From Streptomyces sp. Ag109_O5-10 (GTDB lineage Bacteria; Actinomycetota; Actinomycetes; Streptomycetales; Streptomycetaceae): DNA of 64,000 nt. The notes under the pieces are model-generated. The model saw only the letters and a program-made list of their open reading frames with translations. It did no database searches and was not told the DNA's origin. A program made the position numbers and the translations under genes. The stretch spans positions 992,001 to 1,056,000 of the forward strand of contig NZ_FNTQ01000001.1 in the NCBI RefSeq assembly GCF_900105755.1. The letters are read 5' to 3'. How positions within the stretch are numbered: the first letter of the stretch is position 1; each line of letters begins with the position of its first letter. Shown here piece after piece: positions 25,736-34,481 of the stretch.

Positions 25736-27250
25736 ATGAAGATCACGACCGCTCGCGCCCTGCGCACCGCCCTCGCCCTCACCGGCGCCGTCGCGCTCAC
25801 CGGCACCGGCTGTTCGGGCGGTGTCCCGCACCGGGGCCACGGATCCGCCGCCCCCGGCGCCTCCGCGGCCTCGTCCGGCGGCGCCCCCGCCCCCGGCGCA
25901 CCCGGCATCGGCGACCCGCTCATGCCGTTGGACGGCAACGGCGGCTACACGGTCCGCCGTTACACGCTCGACCTCGACTGGCGGGCCCCCGAGACGCCGT
26001 TCCCGGCCGGTACCACCATCAGCGCCACCGCCACCCAGGCCCTGTCCCGCTTCGACCTGGACTTCGCGGGCAACACGCTGCACCGGGTCACCGTCGACGG
26101 CGCGCCGGCCGGCGCCGTGCGCGACGGCGACGAACTCGTCGTCACACCCGCGCGGCCGATCCCGCGCGGCAGGACGTTCACCGTCCACGTCGCCTACACG
26201 GCCGACCCGACCCAGCGACGGCAGCGGAGCGACGCGATCCGCACGTACGGCTGGGTGCCCACCCCCGACGGCACGCTGATCTGTGCTCAGCCGGACGGCG
26301 CCAAGATGGTCTTCCCGGCCGACGACCACCCCAGCCTGCGGGCCCCCATGACGTTCCGGATCACCACCCCGCAGGATCTCAGCGCGGTGGCCAACGGCCG
26401 GCTCGTCGAACGCGTCCGGCAGCCCGGCGGGCGAGTGCAGTGGACGTACGACTCCGAGGAGCCCATCGCGGCCCAGCTGGTCCAGCTGGCGATCGGGAAG
26501 TTCACGTTCGTCGCCGGCCGGGGGCAGGGCGGGCCGGCCGTGCGGGACGTGGTGCCGGACGACCTGGTCACGGACACCGAGGCCGAACGCTCGCTCACTC
26601 CGCAGCACCTCGCCTGGCTGGAACAGCACCTCGGCCCGTTCCCGTTCAGCCGCTACGGCATCCTCGTCGGCGACACCGACCTGCCGGTGGCGCTGGAGAC
26701 GCAGTCGTTGTCCCTCGTACCGAAGGGCGACCTCCTCGGCGACCGGGTCGACGCCGAACGCAATCTCGTGCACGAGCTGACACACCATTGGACGGGCGAC
26801 AGCGTCGCCGTCAGACGCTGGTCCGACCTGTGGCTGAGCGAGGGTCATGCCCGTTTCTACGAACGGCTGTACTCCGCCGAGCACGGCGGCGTCAGCATGG
26901 AGGACGCCATGCGGGCGGCGTACGAGCAGCACGACCAGTGGCGCCACGACGACGGCGCCCCGGCGGAGCCCACGGCGCCGACGCTGTTCAAGGTGATGCG
27001 CTACGACGGCTCGGCGCTGGTGCTGTATGCCCTGCGGGAGAAGGTCGGTGACGCGACGTTCGACCGCATCGAACGCACCTGGGTGACCCGGTACCGAGGG
27101 CGCGCGGCCGGTACGAAGGACTTCGTCGCGCTCGCCTCCCGGGTCGCGGGCGAGGATCTGACGCCGTTTCTGACGCCTTGGCTGTACGGGTCCCACACGC
27201 CGCCGATGCCGGGGCATCCCGACTGGCAGGTGGACCCCGTCGAGGACTGA
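25736..27250 (+). CDS. M1-family zinc metallopeptidase, probable lipoprotein
   Basis: A 504-residue secreted peptidase. The N-terminal segment ends at TGTGC with C26. The lipobox is imperfect because glycine takes the usual Leu position, so lipidation is likely but not certain. A linker rich in Ala, Gly and Pro follows to about residue 60. The M1 core has ALETQS (the GAMEN-equivalent substrate loop), the zinc site HELTHHW, and 18 residues later the third ligand Glu in LWLSEGHARFYE. It should trim peptides at the cell surface. It stands divergent to the PNGase A-like gene and ends in a strong hairpin. Confidence 0.92.
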   Translation: MKITTARALRTALALTGAVALTGTGCSGGVPHRGHGSAAPGASAASSGGAPAPGAPGIGDPLMPLDGNGGYTVRRYTLDLDWRAPETPFPAGTTISATATQALSRFDLDFAGNTLHRVTVDGAPAGAVRDGDELVVTPARPIPRGRTFTVHVAYTADPTQRRQRSDAIRTYGWVPTPDGTLICAQPDGAKMVFPADDHPSLRAPMTFRITTPQDLSAVANGRLVERVRQPGGRVQWTYDSEEPIAAQLVQLAIGKFTFVAGRGQGGPAVRDVVPDDLVTDTEAERSLTPQHLAWLEQHLGPFPFSRYGILVGDTDLPVALETQSLSLVPKGDLLGDRVDAERNLVHELTHHWTGDSVAVRRWSDLWLSEGHARFYERLYSAEHGGVSMEDAMRAAYEQHDQWRHDDGAPAEPTAPTLFKVMRYDGSALVLYALREKVGDATFDRIERTWVTRYRGRAAGTKDFVALASRVAGEDLTPFLTPWLYGSHTPPMPGHPDWQVDPVED

Positions 27251-27296
27251 GCCGCGCGCCACGCGGCCGGCCCGCGGCCGCCGGGCCGTTGCCCGC

Positions 27297-27337
27297 CGAC
27301 CGGGTGGCCTCTGCCGGAGCGCTGGGCCACCCGGTCG
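27297..27337 (+). terminator. hairpin terminator after the M1 peptidase gene
   Basis: Perfect 13-bp arms CGACCGGGTGGCC (27297-27309) and GGCCACCCGGTCG (27325-27337) enclose a 15-base loop, 46 bases after the stop codon. There is no U-tract, as often in this genus. Confidence 0.8.
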
Positions 27338-27427
27338 ACGCTCGGCGCGCCGTGTCGCGCCGGGCACGGAAACGTACGAGGGGTGACGTGAAGGGCAACT
27401 CCCTCGCCCTGGTTGCGACGAGCGTGC

Positions 27428-27460
27428 TTGGAGACCCTCAGCAAGCGGTTGGAGACCCTC
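27428..27460 (+). repeat. 12-bp direct repeat before the SLT-amidase gene
   Basis: TTGGAGACCCTC occurs exactly at 27428-27439 and 27449-27460, a 21-bp period (two helical turns), ending 4 bases before ATG 27465. The second copy supplies GGAGA as a possible ribosome site, but the identity and phasing of the copies suggest a protein-binding site as well. Confidence 0.6.
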
Positions 27461-27464
27461 TGGT

Positions 27465-29465
27465 ATGAGAAGAACTGTCGCTGAACGTGTGCCCAGTGCC
27501 CTCCGGACGTGCACCCTGACGGCCTGCCTGATCGCGACGGCCGCGCTGCTGCCACCGCTGCTGATCCTCCCGGCGTCCGGTACCGACGACTCGGAGGACC
27601 AGCGCCTGCAGAACGCCTTCACGAACGCCGCTCGCGAGTTCCACGTACCGCGCAGTGTGCTCATGGGCGTGTCCTACATGCAGTCACGCTGGGACACCCA
27701 CCCGGGTGCCCCGAGCATCGCGGGGGGCTACGGCCCGATGCATCTGGTGGACAGCACCCTTGCCCGCACCCCGGACCGGTCACCCGCACCGGGCCCGCCG
27801 GTGCCGGACGGCGGCCAGCCCGACCCGCTCACCGGAACGGCGTTCGCCGCGGGCGGCCACGCCGTGCGGCCCGCCGACCTGGAACGCGCCGCACGCCTGA
27901 TCAAGGTCCCCGCCAAACAGCTGCGGACGGACGCCGTCGCCAACGTACGCGGCGGGGCGGCGCTGCTGGCCGCCACCCAACGGCACCTCGGCAAGCCGCT
28001 CAGCACCGACCCGGAGGACTGGTGGCAGGCGGTGGAACGTTTCCCCGGTACCCGTGACATCACGTCGGCAACGACGTACGCCAACGACGTCTTCGGCCTG
28101 ATCCGCCGGGGCGCCCACCGGACCACCGCCGAAGGTCAGGAGGTCGACCTGCCCGCCACCCCCGGCATCAGCCCGCACCCCGGCCCGCAGGCCCCCAAAC
28201 GGCCGAAGGAGGTCGAGTGCCCGACCGACCTGGCCTGCGACTGGCTCGCCGCGCCCTACGAGAAGATCGACGAGGACGGCGACTACGGCAACCACGACCT
28301 CGCCGACCGGCCCCGGGACCAGCGGATCGAGTACATCGTCATCCACGACACCGAGTCGACGCTGCCGAACATGTTCAAGACCGTTCAGGACCCGACCGAG
28401 GCGTCCTGGCACTACTCGATCCGCTCCAGCGACGGCCACATCACCCAGCACGTCAGGACCAAGGACGAGGCCTGGCACTCCGGCAGCCAGTTCGTGAACG
28501 CCCGCTCGATCGGCATCGAGCACGAGGGTTTCCTCGCCCACCCCGGGACCTGGTACACGGAGCAGATGTACCGTTCCTCAGCCCGGCTGGTGCGCTACCT
28601 GGCCAAGAAGTACGACGTCCCGATGGACCGGCAGCACATCTTCGGCCATGACAACGTGCCGTCCCCGACCGGCGACAGCATCCCCGACATGCACGAGGAC
28701 CCGGGGCCGTTCTGGGACTGGCGGCACTACTTCGACCTCCTCGGCGCACCGCTGAAGGCCACGGCCGGACCGGACAGCCCCATGGTGATGATCCTGCCGG
28801 ACTACGCCACCCACAAACCGCGGTACACGGGGTGCGAGGGCGACGGGTCGCGGTGCCTGCCGCACGGCTCCAGCGCGGTGCGCCTGTACACCCGGCCGGA
28901 CGAGAAGGCTCCGCTGATCCAGGACCCGGGCCGCAGGCCGGACGGCGACCCGTCCACGGAGGACGTGAGCGACCTGGGGTCGCGGGCCTCCACCGGCCAG
29001 ACCTTCGCCGTGGCCGACCGCAGGGGCGAGTGGACGGCGATCTGGTACCAGGGCAACAAGGCGTGGTTCAAGAACCCCGCGGTGCACCCGACGGCCGTCG
29101 GTGCGAGCGGCCGCATGGTGACACCGAAGGAGGGCCTGGACGAGATCCCGGTGTTCGGGCGGGCCCTGCCGGAGGAGGATGCCTACCCGGAGGGGATGGA
29201 GGAGGAGGACGAGGCTCCGCTGCCGTACACCCTGCGGGCGGGCCAGCGGTACGTGACACAGTCCGAGCTGGGCGGCTCCTACGTCGAACGGTCGACCATC
29301 TCCGCCACCCCCCAGCCCGTGGTGGTGGGTCAGGATCGGTACTACGAGATCCAGTTCGGTCACCGGCTCGCCTACGTCAGGGCGGACGACGTGGACGTGC
29401 TGGACACGCACGCCGACGGTACGACGGGCGCGGCCGGGAGCGAGGCCGTCCCGGACGGCCAATGA
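27465..29465 (+). CDS. secreted two-domain wall hydrolase: SLT-like + N-acetylmuramoyl-L-alanine amidase
   Basis: A 666-residue exported protein with a hydrophobic N-terminus (TACLIATAALLPPLLILPASG). Residues 50-90 (REFHVPRSVLMGVSYMQSRWDTH...GGYGPMHLVD) look like the start of a soluble lytic transglycosylase domain. The amidase_2 domain is at about 285-430: IVIHDTEST, ASWHYSIRSSDGHITQHV, IGIEHEGF, HIFGHDN and MHEDPG supply the zinc His/His/Asp set. The C-terminal 230 residues are SH3-like beta sequence that may bind wall polymers. It is predicted to cut the amide between muramic acid and L-Ala. The gene is monocistronic and followed by tandem repeats. Confidence 0.88.
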   Translation: MRRTVAERVPSALRTCTLTACLIATAALLPPLLILPASGTDDSEDQRLQNAFTNAAREFHVPRSVLMGVSYMQSRWDTHPGAPSIAGGYGPMHLVDSTLARTPDRSPAPGPPVPDGGQPDPLTGTAFAAGGHAVRPADLERAARLIKVPAKQLRTDAVANVRGGAALLAATQRHLGKPLSTDPEDWWQAVERFPGTRDITSATTYANDVFGLIRRGAHRTTAEGQEVDLPATPGISPHPGPQAPKRPKEVECPTDLACDWLAAPYEKIDEDGDYGNHDLADRPRDQRIEYIVIHDTESTLPNMFKTVQDPTEASWHYSIRSSDGHITQHVRTKDEAWHSGSQFVNARSIGIEHEGFLAHPGTWYTEQMYRSSARLVRYLAKKYDVPMDRQHIFGHDNVPSPTGDSIPDMHEDPGPFWDWRHYFDLLGAPLKATAGPDSPMVMILPDYATHKPRYTGCEGDGSRCLPHGSSAVRLYTRPDEKAPLIQDPGRRPDGDPSTEDVSDLGSRASTGQTFAVADRRGEWTAIWYQGNKAWFKNPAVHPTAVGASGRMVTPKEGLDEIPVFGRALPEEDAYPEGMEEEDEAPLPYTLRAGQRYVTQSELGGSYVERSTISATPQPVVVGQDRYYEIQFGHRLAYVRADDVDVLDTHADGTTGAAGSEAVPDGQ

Positions 29466-29567
29466 CCACCGGCCATCCCGGACGGCCGCGACCACCGGCC
29501 ATTCCGGACGGCCGCGACCACCGGCCATTCCGGACGGCCGCGACCACCGGCCATTTCGGACGGCCGT
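29464..29567. repeat. four 26-bp tandem repeats after the SLT-amidase gene
   Basis: Units at 29464-29489, 29490-29515, 29516-29541 and 29542-29567 read gaccaccggccattccgg plus acggccgc with one or two changes. A partial fifth starts at 29568, and part of a unit also lies before the stop (29449-29461). Each contains a near-palindromic GGCCATTCCGGACGGCC, so the array may fold into serial hairpins between the two convergent genes. Confidence 0.88.
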
Positions 29568-29602
29568 GACCACTGCCGGACCATGGATGTCACCGGACCG
29601 GC

Positions 29603-30406
29603 TCAGGACAGCAGGGCCGGCCTGTCTCCCATCACCACGACGGGGTCGCGGGCCGGGTCGAGGGTGCGCAGCAGGTACGCCATGGCCTCCCTGGGCAGGC
29701 CGATGCAGGCCGAGGTGCCGCTGCCGTGATCGAGGTGCAGCCAGATGGCGCCGCCCCGGGCGGCGCCCAGGGGACGCGTGGTGTCGTGCGGCGGTGTGCC
29801 CCGCAGGCGGTTGTAGTCGATGGCGATGACGTAGTCGAAGTCGTGCCGGTAGGCCGGCCTCCAGTAGGGCGGGGGTGTGTAGAGGTCCCGGCCCTGGGCG
29901 TAGGAGAGCCGGGTGCCCGGGTTCGGGAGCACACCGCCGGCGTCGGTCACGGTGAACACGCCGACCGGGCTGCGTCCGTCACCCGCGTGGTGGTCGGAGG
30001 TCCAGCCCGACCGTCCGTTGTGGGCCGGCCAGCTGCCCACCGGTCGCCAGCCGCGGTCCTCCCGGGTGTACAGCACGACCGTGGAGTCGGCCGAGTCCAC
30101 CCCCTCGCCGTACACGGCGACGACCTGTCTGCTGTCCGCGGGGATCTCCGCCTGCAGCAGCCCGCCGACTCCCGGCAGCCGGCCCGGATCCCCGACGGGC
30201 AGGGACCGGTCCGGCTGCTGCCAGCCCGGGCCCGCCGCGGCGGGCCGCGGGGCCGGCGGAACTCTCGGGGCCCTGGTGTGCGGCCCCGGCAGGCCGTTCT
30301 TCGCGCCACCGCCCGGTGACGCCTCGCAGGCGCTCAGGGTCACCAGGACGGCCCCGATCACCACCGCCGCCGCAACGGTCGTCCGCCGGACACTCTTGAT
30401 CTGCAC
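29603..30406 (-). CDS. L,D-transpeptidase-like lipoprotein
   Basis: GTG 30406 starts a 267-residue product; farther ATGs at 30427-30451 would only lengthen the N-terminus. The lipobox LSAC with C27 follows a hydrophobic stretch, so the protein should be anchored outside the membrane. A Pro/Ala-rich linker leads to a YkuD-type domain ending in IWLHLDHGSGTSACIGLP, which carries the His and catalytic Cys. The usual SHGC is replaced by TSAC, placing it in the divergent actinobacterial group. Such enzymes form 3-3 cross-links or attach proteins to peptidoglycan. It is convergent with the SLT-amidase gene. Confidence 0.85.
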   Translation of the reverse strand: MQIKSVRRTTVAAAVVIGAVLVTLSACEASPGGGAKNGLPGPHTRAPRVPPAPRPAAAGPGWQQPDRSLPVGDPGRLPGVGGLLQAEIPADSRQVVAVYGEGVDSADSTVVLYTREDRGWRPVGSWPAHNGRSGWTSDHHAGDGRSPVGVFTVTDAGGVLPNPGTRLSYAQGRDLYTPPPYWRPAYRHDFDYVIAIDYNRLRGTPPHDTTRPLGAARGGAIWLHLDHGSGTSACIGLPREAMAYLLRTLDPARDPVVVMGDRPALLS

Positions 30407-30602
30407 CCGGTCATCCTGGCACCACATATGGGTCATTTGACTGAATTTCACGTCATTCAGCGCGTTCGGGGAGGCAAGCCCTGGCGTGAAGGCGGCGGAT
30501 TTCCACGGTCGGCACGGAAAACCGTTTGATTTCGACGACGCTCCGACGCGAACCTTTCACGGCTCGTCGCCACCTCCCCCCGACCCGAACCGCTGGGACG
30601 CC

Positions 30603-32555
30603 ATGCAGATTCAAGATCTTCCGTATTCCGATCCAGGCGTGCCGGACGCGCGTTCGGGCCCCCGGTTCCTGTGGTGGCTGGGACGGAATCAGCTGGGCGG
30701 TCAGCTCAAGGCACTGGCCTGGGGTCTGCTGCACTTCGTGTCCGTCTCCGCGCTCCCGTTCTGCGTCGGCCTCGCCGTCCAGGCCGTCGTCGACCGCTCC
30801 GGCACCCGGCTGGCCCTGACGGGTGGTCTGCTGGTGCTGTGCGGCACGGCGATCGCGGTCGGTGACACCTTCCTGCACCGGTCCGCCGTCACCAACTGGA
30901 TCACCGCGGCCGCCCGGGTCCAGCAACTGCTCGCCCGCAAGGCCGCCCTGCTGGGCTCCGCGCTGACCCGCCGGGTGGCGGCCGGTGAGGTGGTGGCCGT
31001 CTCCACCGGCGACGTGGAGAAGATCGGCTGGTTCGTGGAGGCGGTCTCCCGCTTCACCGCCGCCGCGCTGACGGTCGTCGTGGTCGGCGTCGCCCTGGTC
31101 TTCTACCAGCCGGCCCTCGGCTGGGTCGTCGCCGCCGGGCTGCCCCTGGTCGCGCTGTCCGTGCTGCCGCTGCTGCCGCGGGCCACCCGGCGGGCCGATT
31201 TCCAGCGCACCAAGGCCGGCCGGGCCACCGAACTGGCCTCGGACACCGTCGCGGGACTGCGCGTGCTGCGCGGCATCGGCGGCGAGGACCTCTTCCTCGA
31301 CCGCTACCGCCGCGCCTCCCAGGAGGTACGGCACGCCGCCGTGCGCAGCGCCCGGATGTGGTCGCTGATCTCGGCGATCCAGGTGCTGCTGCCCGGGCTG
31401 ATGCTGATCGCGGTCGTCTGGCACGGCGTCCACCTGGCCCGGCAGGGCCGCGTCACCGTCGGCGAACTGGTCACCGTCTACAGCGCGGTCATGATCCTCA
31501 ACTACCCTTTGCAGCACTTCACGGAGATCGCCATGGCCTACTCGTTCTCCCGCCCGTCGGCGAAACGGGCGGCCCGGGTGCTCTCCCTGGAACGGGCCAC
31601 GGACACCGGCGGTTCACGGGCGGACGCCGTGCCGGAGGGCGACCTGTACGACCCGGCCACCGGCCTGCTCGCCCCCGCGGGCCGGCTGACCGCCGTGGTC
31701 TGCGGCGACCCCGACGCGGCCGGACTCCTCGCCGAACGGCTCGGCGGCCACCCCGCCGACGCCGGCACCTCGGTGCTGCTCGGCGGCGTACCGCTCGACG
31801 AACTGCCCCTGGAGGCCGCCCGTACCGCGGTGCTCGTCCAGGACAAGGACCCGGTGCTGCTCTCCGGTTCGCTGCGGGAGCTGCTCGACGTACCGGCCTC
31901 CGGGGCCGTGCGGGCCGAGGACGCGCTGGCCGCCGCCCAGTGCGGTGACGTCCTGGAAGCCCTGGTCCAGAGCTCGCTGGACGTCGCCGACCCGATGGAC
32001 GCGCGGATCACCGAGCGGGGCCGGTCCCTGTCCGGCGGGCAGCGCCAGCGGCTCGCGCTGGCCCGGTCGCTGATCACCGACCCCGGCGTGCTGGTCCTCG
32101 ACGAACCGACCTCCGCCGTCGACTCGCACACCGAGGCGCGGATCGCGGAGGGCGTCCGCGCGCTGCGGTCCGGCCGTACGACCGTGGTGTTCACGTCCTC
32201 GCCGCTGCTCCTCGACCGGGCCGACCGGGTGGTCCTCGTCCACGAGGGCGAGGTCGCGGCGGTCGGCCTGCACCGCGAACTGGTGCGCACCGAGCGGCGG
32301 TACCGGGCGGTGGTGACACGTGAGACGGACGAGGAGGCGGCGCTGCGGGGCGCGGCGCCCGAAGAGAACGACTCCCCCCTGCGCGCGAGGACCGGCGAGA
32401 CCGATGCCGCACTGCGGGGCGGGACCGGCGAGACCGAAACCGTGCTGCGTGGCGGGGCGGACGAGAACGAAGCCGCGCTGCGCGGCAGGGCGGACGAGAC
32501 CGAAGCCGCGCTGCGGGGCCGCAGGGCGCTGGAAGAGATCGAGGAGAGCGCATGA
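30603..32555 (+). CDS. ABC exporter subunit A with degenerate Walker A and repeat tail
   Basis: A 650-residue TM-NBD protein; ATG 30603 was taken, though GTG 30486 is in frame upstream. Six TM helices precede an ATPase domain in which the Walker A lysine loop is lost: the site at about residues 365-375 reads VVCGDPDAAG. The H-loop is also changed (VVFTSSP). In contrast the signature LSGGQRQRLALAR (residue 476 on) and Walker B VLVLDEPTSAVD are intact. This complements the defects of the partner gene. The C-terminus is a charged tail made of 11-residue repeats. The stop overlaps the next ATG, so the two subunits are co-translated. Confidence 0.9.
   Translation: MQIQDLPYSDPGVPDARSGPRFLWWLGRNQLGGQLKALAWGLLHFVSVSALPFCVGLAVQAVVDRSGTRLALTGGLLVLCGTAIAVGDTFLHRSAVTNWITAAARVQQLLARKAALLGSALTRRVAAGEVVAVSTGDVEKIGWFVEAVSRFTAAALTVVVVGVALVFYQPALGWVVAAGLPLVALSVLPLLPRATRRADFQRTKAGRATELASDTVAGLRVLRGIGGEDLFLDRYRRASQEVRHAAVRSARMWSLISAIQVLLPGLMLIAVVWHGVHLARQGRVTVGELVTVYSAVMILNYPLQHFTEIAMAYSFSRPSAKRAARVLSLERATDTGGSRADAVPEGDLYDPATGLLAPAGRLTAVVCGDPDAAGLLAERLGGHPADAGTSVLLGGVPLDELPLEAARTAVLVQDKDPVLLSGSLRELLDVPASGAVRAEDALAAAQCGDVLEALVQSSLDVADPMDARITERGRSLSGGQRQRLALARSLITDPGVLVLDEPTSAVDSHTEARIAEGVRALRSGRTTVVFTSSPLLLDRADRVVLVHEGEVAAVGLHRELVRTERRYRAVVTRETDEEAALRGAAPEENDSPLRARTGETDAALRGGTGETETVLRGGADENEAALRGRADETEAALRGRRALEEIEESA
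32391..32522 (+). repeat. four 33-bp tandem repeats encoding an 11-residue tail
   Basis: Units 32391-32423, 32424-32456, 32457-32489 and 32490-32522 encode TGETDAALRGG, TGETETVLRGG, ADENEAALRGR and ADETEAALRGR. A weaker copy precedes them near 32325. The period keeps the reading frame, and the acidic/Arg spacing suggests a helical or coiled extension after the ATPase domain. Confidence 0.9.
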
Positions 32556-34333
32556 TCGGCGTCGCACCGCCGGCGTACGACCCGGCGGCCCCGACGACGG
32601 CCACCACCCTGCCGGTCGGCGCCACCGCGACCGTGCGGGCCTACGTGGCCGAACTGTTCCGCCGGCACCGCCGTGCCTTCATCGTCCTCGTCGCGGTCAA
32701 CACGGTGGCCGTGGTCGCCTCCATGGCCGGCCCCTACCTGCTGGGCGGGCTCGTCGAGCGGGTGTCCGACGGCGCCCGCGAACTCCATCTGGGCCTGACC
32801 ATCGGCCTGTTCGTGCTCGCGCTCGCCATCCAGTCCGTCTTCGTGCGGGAGGTGCGGTTGCGGGGTGCCGTGCTCGGCGAGCGGATGCTGGCCGATCTGC
32901 GCGAGGACTTCCTGGTCCGGTCGGTCGGACTGCCGCCGGGCGTCCTGGAGCGGGCGGGCACGGGCGACCTGCTGTCCCGGATCACCACGGACATCGACCG
33001 GCTCGCCAACGCGATGCGGGAGGCGGTGCCGCAGCTGTCGATCGGCGTGGTGTGGGTCGTGCTGCTGATCGGCGGGCTCGTGGTCACGGCTCCGCCGCTG
33101 GCCGCCACCGTGCTGCTCGCCCTGCCGCTCCTCGTGGTCGTGTGCCGCTGGTACTTCCGGCGGGCGCCCTCGGGCTACCGCTCCGAGGCCGCCGGGTACG
33201 CGTCCGTGGCCGCCGCCCTCGCGGAGTCCGTGGATGCCGGGCACACCATCGAGGCGCACCGGCTCGCCGCCCGCCGGATCGCCCTGTCCGAACGCCGGGT
33301 CAAGGAGTGGACGGCGTGGGAGCGCTACACCCTGTGGCTGCGGTCGGTGCTGTTCCCGGCCGTCAACGCCACCCACACCACGGTCCTCGGCTCGGTGCTG
33401 ATGATCGGCGGCGTCTTCGTCCTCAAGGGCTGGATCGACGTCGGCCAGCTGACGACGGGCGCGCTCATCGCCCAGATGCTCGTCGAGCCGGTGAACCTGA
33501 TCCTGCGCTGGTACGACGAGGTCCAGGTCGCGCAGGTGTCGTTGGCCCGGCTGGTCGGCGTCCGGGACATCGAGCCGGACGCCGGGGACGCCACGCTGGC
33601 CCCGGCCGGCCGCGAGGTGCACGCGGACGACGTCCGCTTCGGCTACCTGCAGGGCGTCGACGTGCTGCGGAAGGTCTCCCTGGAGGTGGCGCCCGGCACC
33701 CGGCTGGCCCTGGTCGGCCCCTCGGGCGCGGGCAAGTCCACCCTCGGCCGGCTGCTCGCCGGGATCTACGCGCCGCGAGGCGGCCGGATCACCCTGGGCG
33801 GCGCGGAGCTGTCCCGGATGACCGCCGAGCGGGTCCGTGCCCATGTCGCCCTCGTGAACCAGGAGCACCACGTCTTCGTGGGCTCCCTGCGCGACAACCT
33901 GCTGCTGGCCCGGACCGGCGCGGCGGACGCCGAGCTGTGGGCGGCGCTCGGGGCGGTCGACGCGGACGGCTGGGCGCGGGCCCTGGAGGAGGGCCTGGAC
34001 ACCGAGGTCGGCTCCGGCGGGCTCGGCCTGACCCCGGCGCAGGCGCAGCAGATCGCGCTGGCCCGGCTGGTGCTGGCCGACCCACACACGCTGGTCCTGG
34101 ACGAGGCGACCTCGCTCCTGGACCCGCGCGCGGCCCGGCACCTGGAGCGGTCGCTGGCCCGGGTCCTGGACGGCCGCACGGTGGTCGCCATCGCGCACCG
34201 CCTGCACACCGCCCATGACGCGGACGTCATCGCCGTGGTCGAGAACGGCCGGATCAGCGAACTCGGCAGCCACGACGCGCTGGTGGCGGCCGACGGCGCC
34301 TACGCCGCGCTGTGGCGGTCCTGGCACGGGTGA
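32552..34333 (+). CDS. ABC exporter subunit B with degenerate signature motif
   Basis: A 593-residue TM-NBD protein coupled to subunit A by an ATGA overlap. Walker A is perfect (GPSGAGKS, residues 389-396), as are Walker B (LVLDEATSLLD) and the switch His (VVAIAHRLH). The ABC signature is replaced by LTPAQAQQ near residue 493. Paired with subunit A, one composite ATP site (B Walker A + A signature) is complete and the other (A Walker A + B signature) is doubly dead. This is an extreme form of the asymmetric heterodimeric exporters. The substrate is unknown, and no regulator lies beside the pair. Confidence 0.92.
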   Translation: MIGVAPPAYDPAAPTTATTLPVGATATVRAYVAELFRRHRRAFIVLVAVNTVAVVASMAGPYLLGGLVERVSDGARELHLGLTIGLFVLALAIQSVFVREVRLRGAVLGERMLADLREDFLVRSVGLPPGVLERAGTGDLLSRITTDIDRLANAMREAVPQLSIGVVWVVLLIGGLVVTAPPLAATVLLALPLLVVVCRWYFRRAPSGYRSEAAGYASVAAALAESVDAGHTIEAHRLAARRIALSERRVKEWTAWERYTLWLRSVLFPAVNATHTTVLGSVLMIGGVFVLKGWIDVGQLTTGALIAQMLVEPVNLILRWYDEVQVAQVSLARLVGVRDIEPDAGDATLAPAGREVHADDVRFGYLQGVDVLRKVSLEVAPGTRLALVGPSGAGKSTLGRLLAGIYAPRGGRITLGGAELSRMTAERVRAHVALVNQEHHVFVGSLRDNLLLARTGAADAELWAALGAVDADGWARALEEGLDTEVGSGGLGLTPAQAQQIALARLVLADPHTLVLDEATSLLDPRAARHLERSLARVLDGRTVVAIAHRLHTAHDADVIAVVENGRISELGSHDALVAADGAYAALWRSWHG

Positions 34334-34400
34334 CGGGTCTGCGGGGCGCCCCGGGGCGGGGCGGCGCATGGCCGACGCCGGACGAGGCGGCGCAAGGCCT

Positions 34401-34453
34401 GTGCCGGTCCCGGTGCTTCCCCGCGAGAGCATGGGATGCACCGGGACCGGCAC
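34401..34453. terminator. 15-bp perfect inverted repeat after the ABC operon
   Basis: GTGCCGGTCCCGGTG (34401-34415) and CACCGGGACCGGCAC (34439-34453) flank a 23-base loop holding a second small stem (GCAT/ATGC). It lies 67 bases after the ABC stop and 28 before the next ATG, so it may terminate the ABC mRNA or act as an operator or attenuator for the PLP gene. Confidence 0.65.
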
Positions 34454-34481
34454 GCGGGCACGGAGACGAAGGGGTTGTCGG

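Noticed and set aside
29464..29567. Tandem 26-bp units considered as a CRISPR array
   Set aside because: The units are directly adjacent with no unique spacers, and no cas genes are present.
30486..30602. GTG 30486 as start of ABC subunit A
   Set aside because: The extra 39 residues are charged and Pro-rich without conservation; ATG 30603 begins nearer the first TM helix. It cannot be fully excluded.
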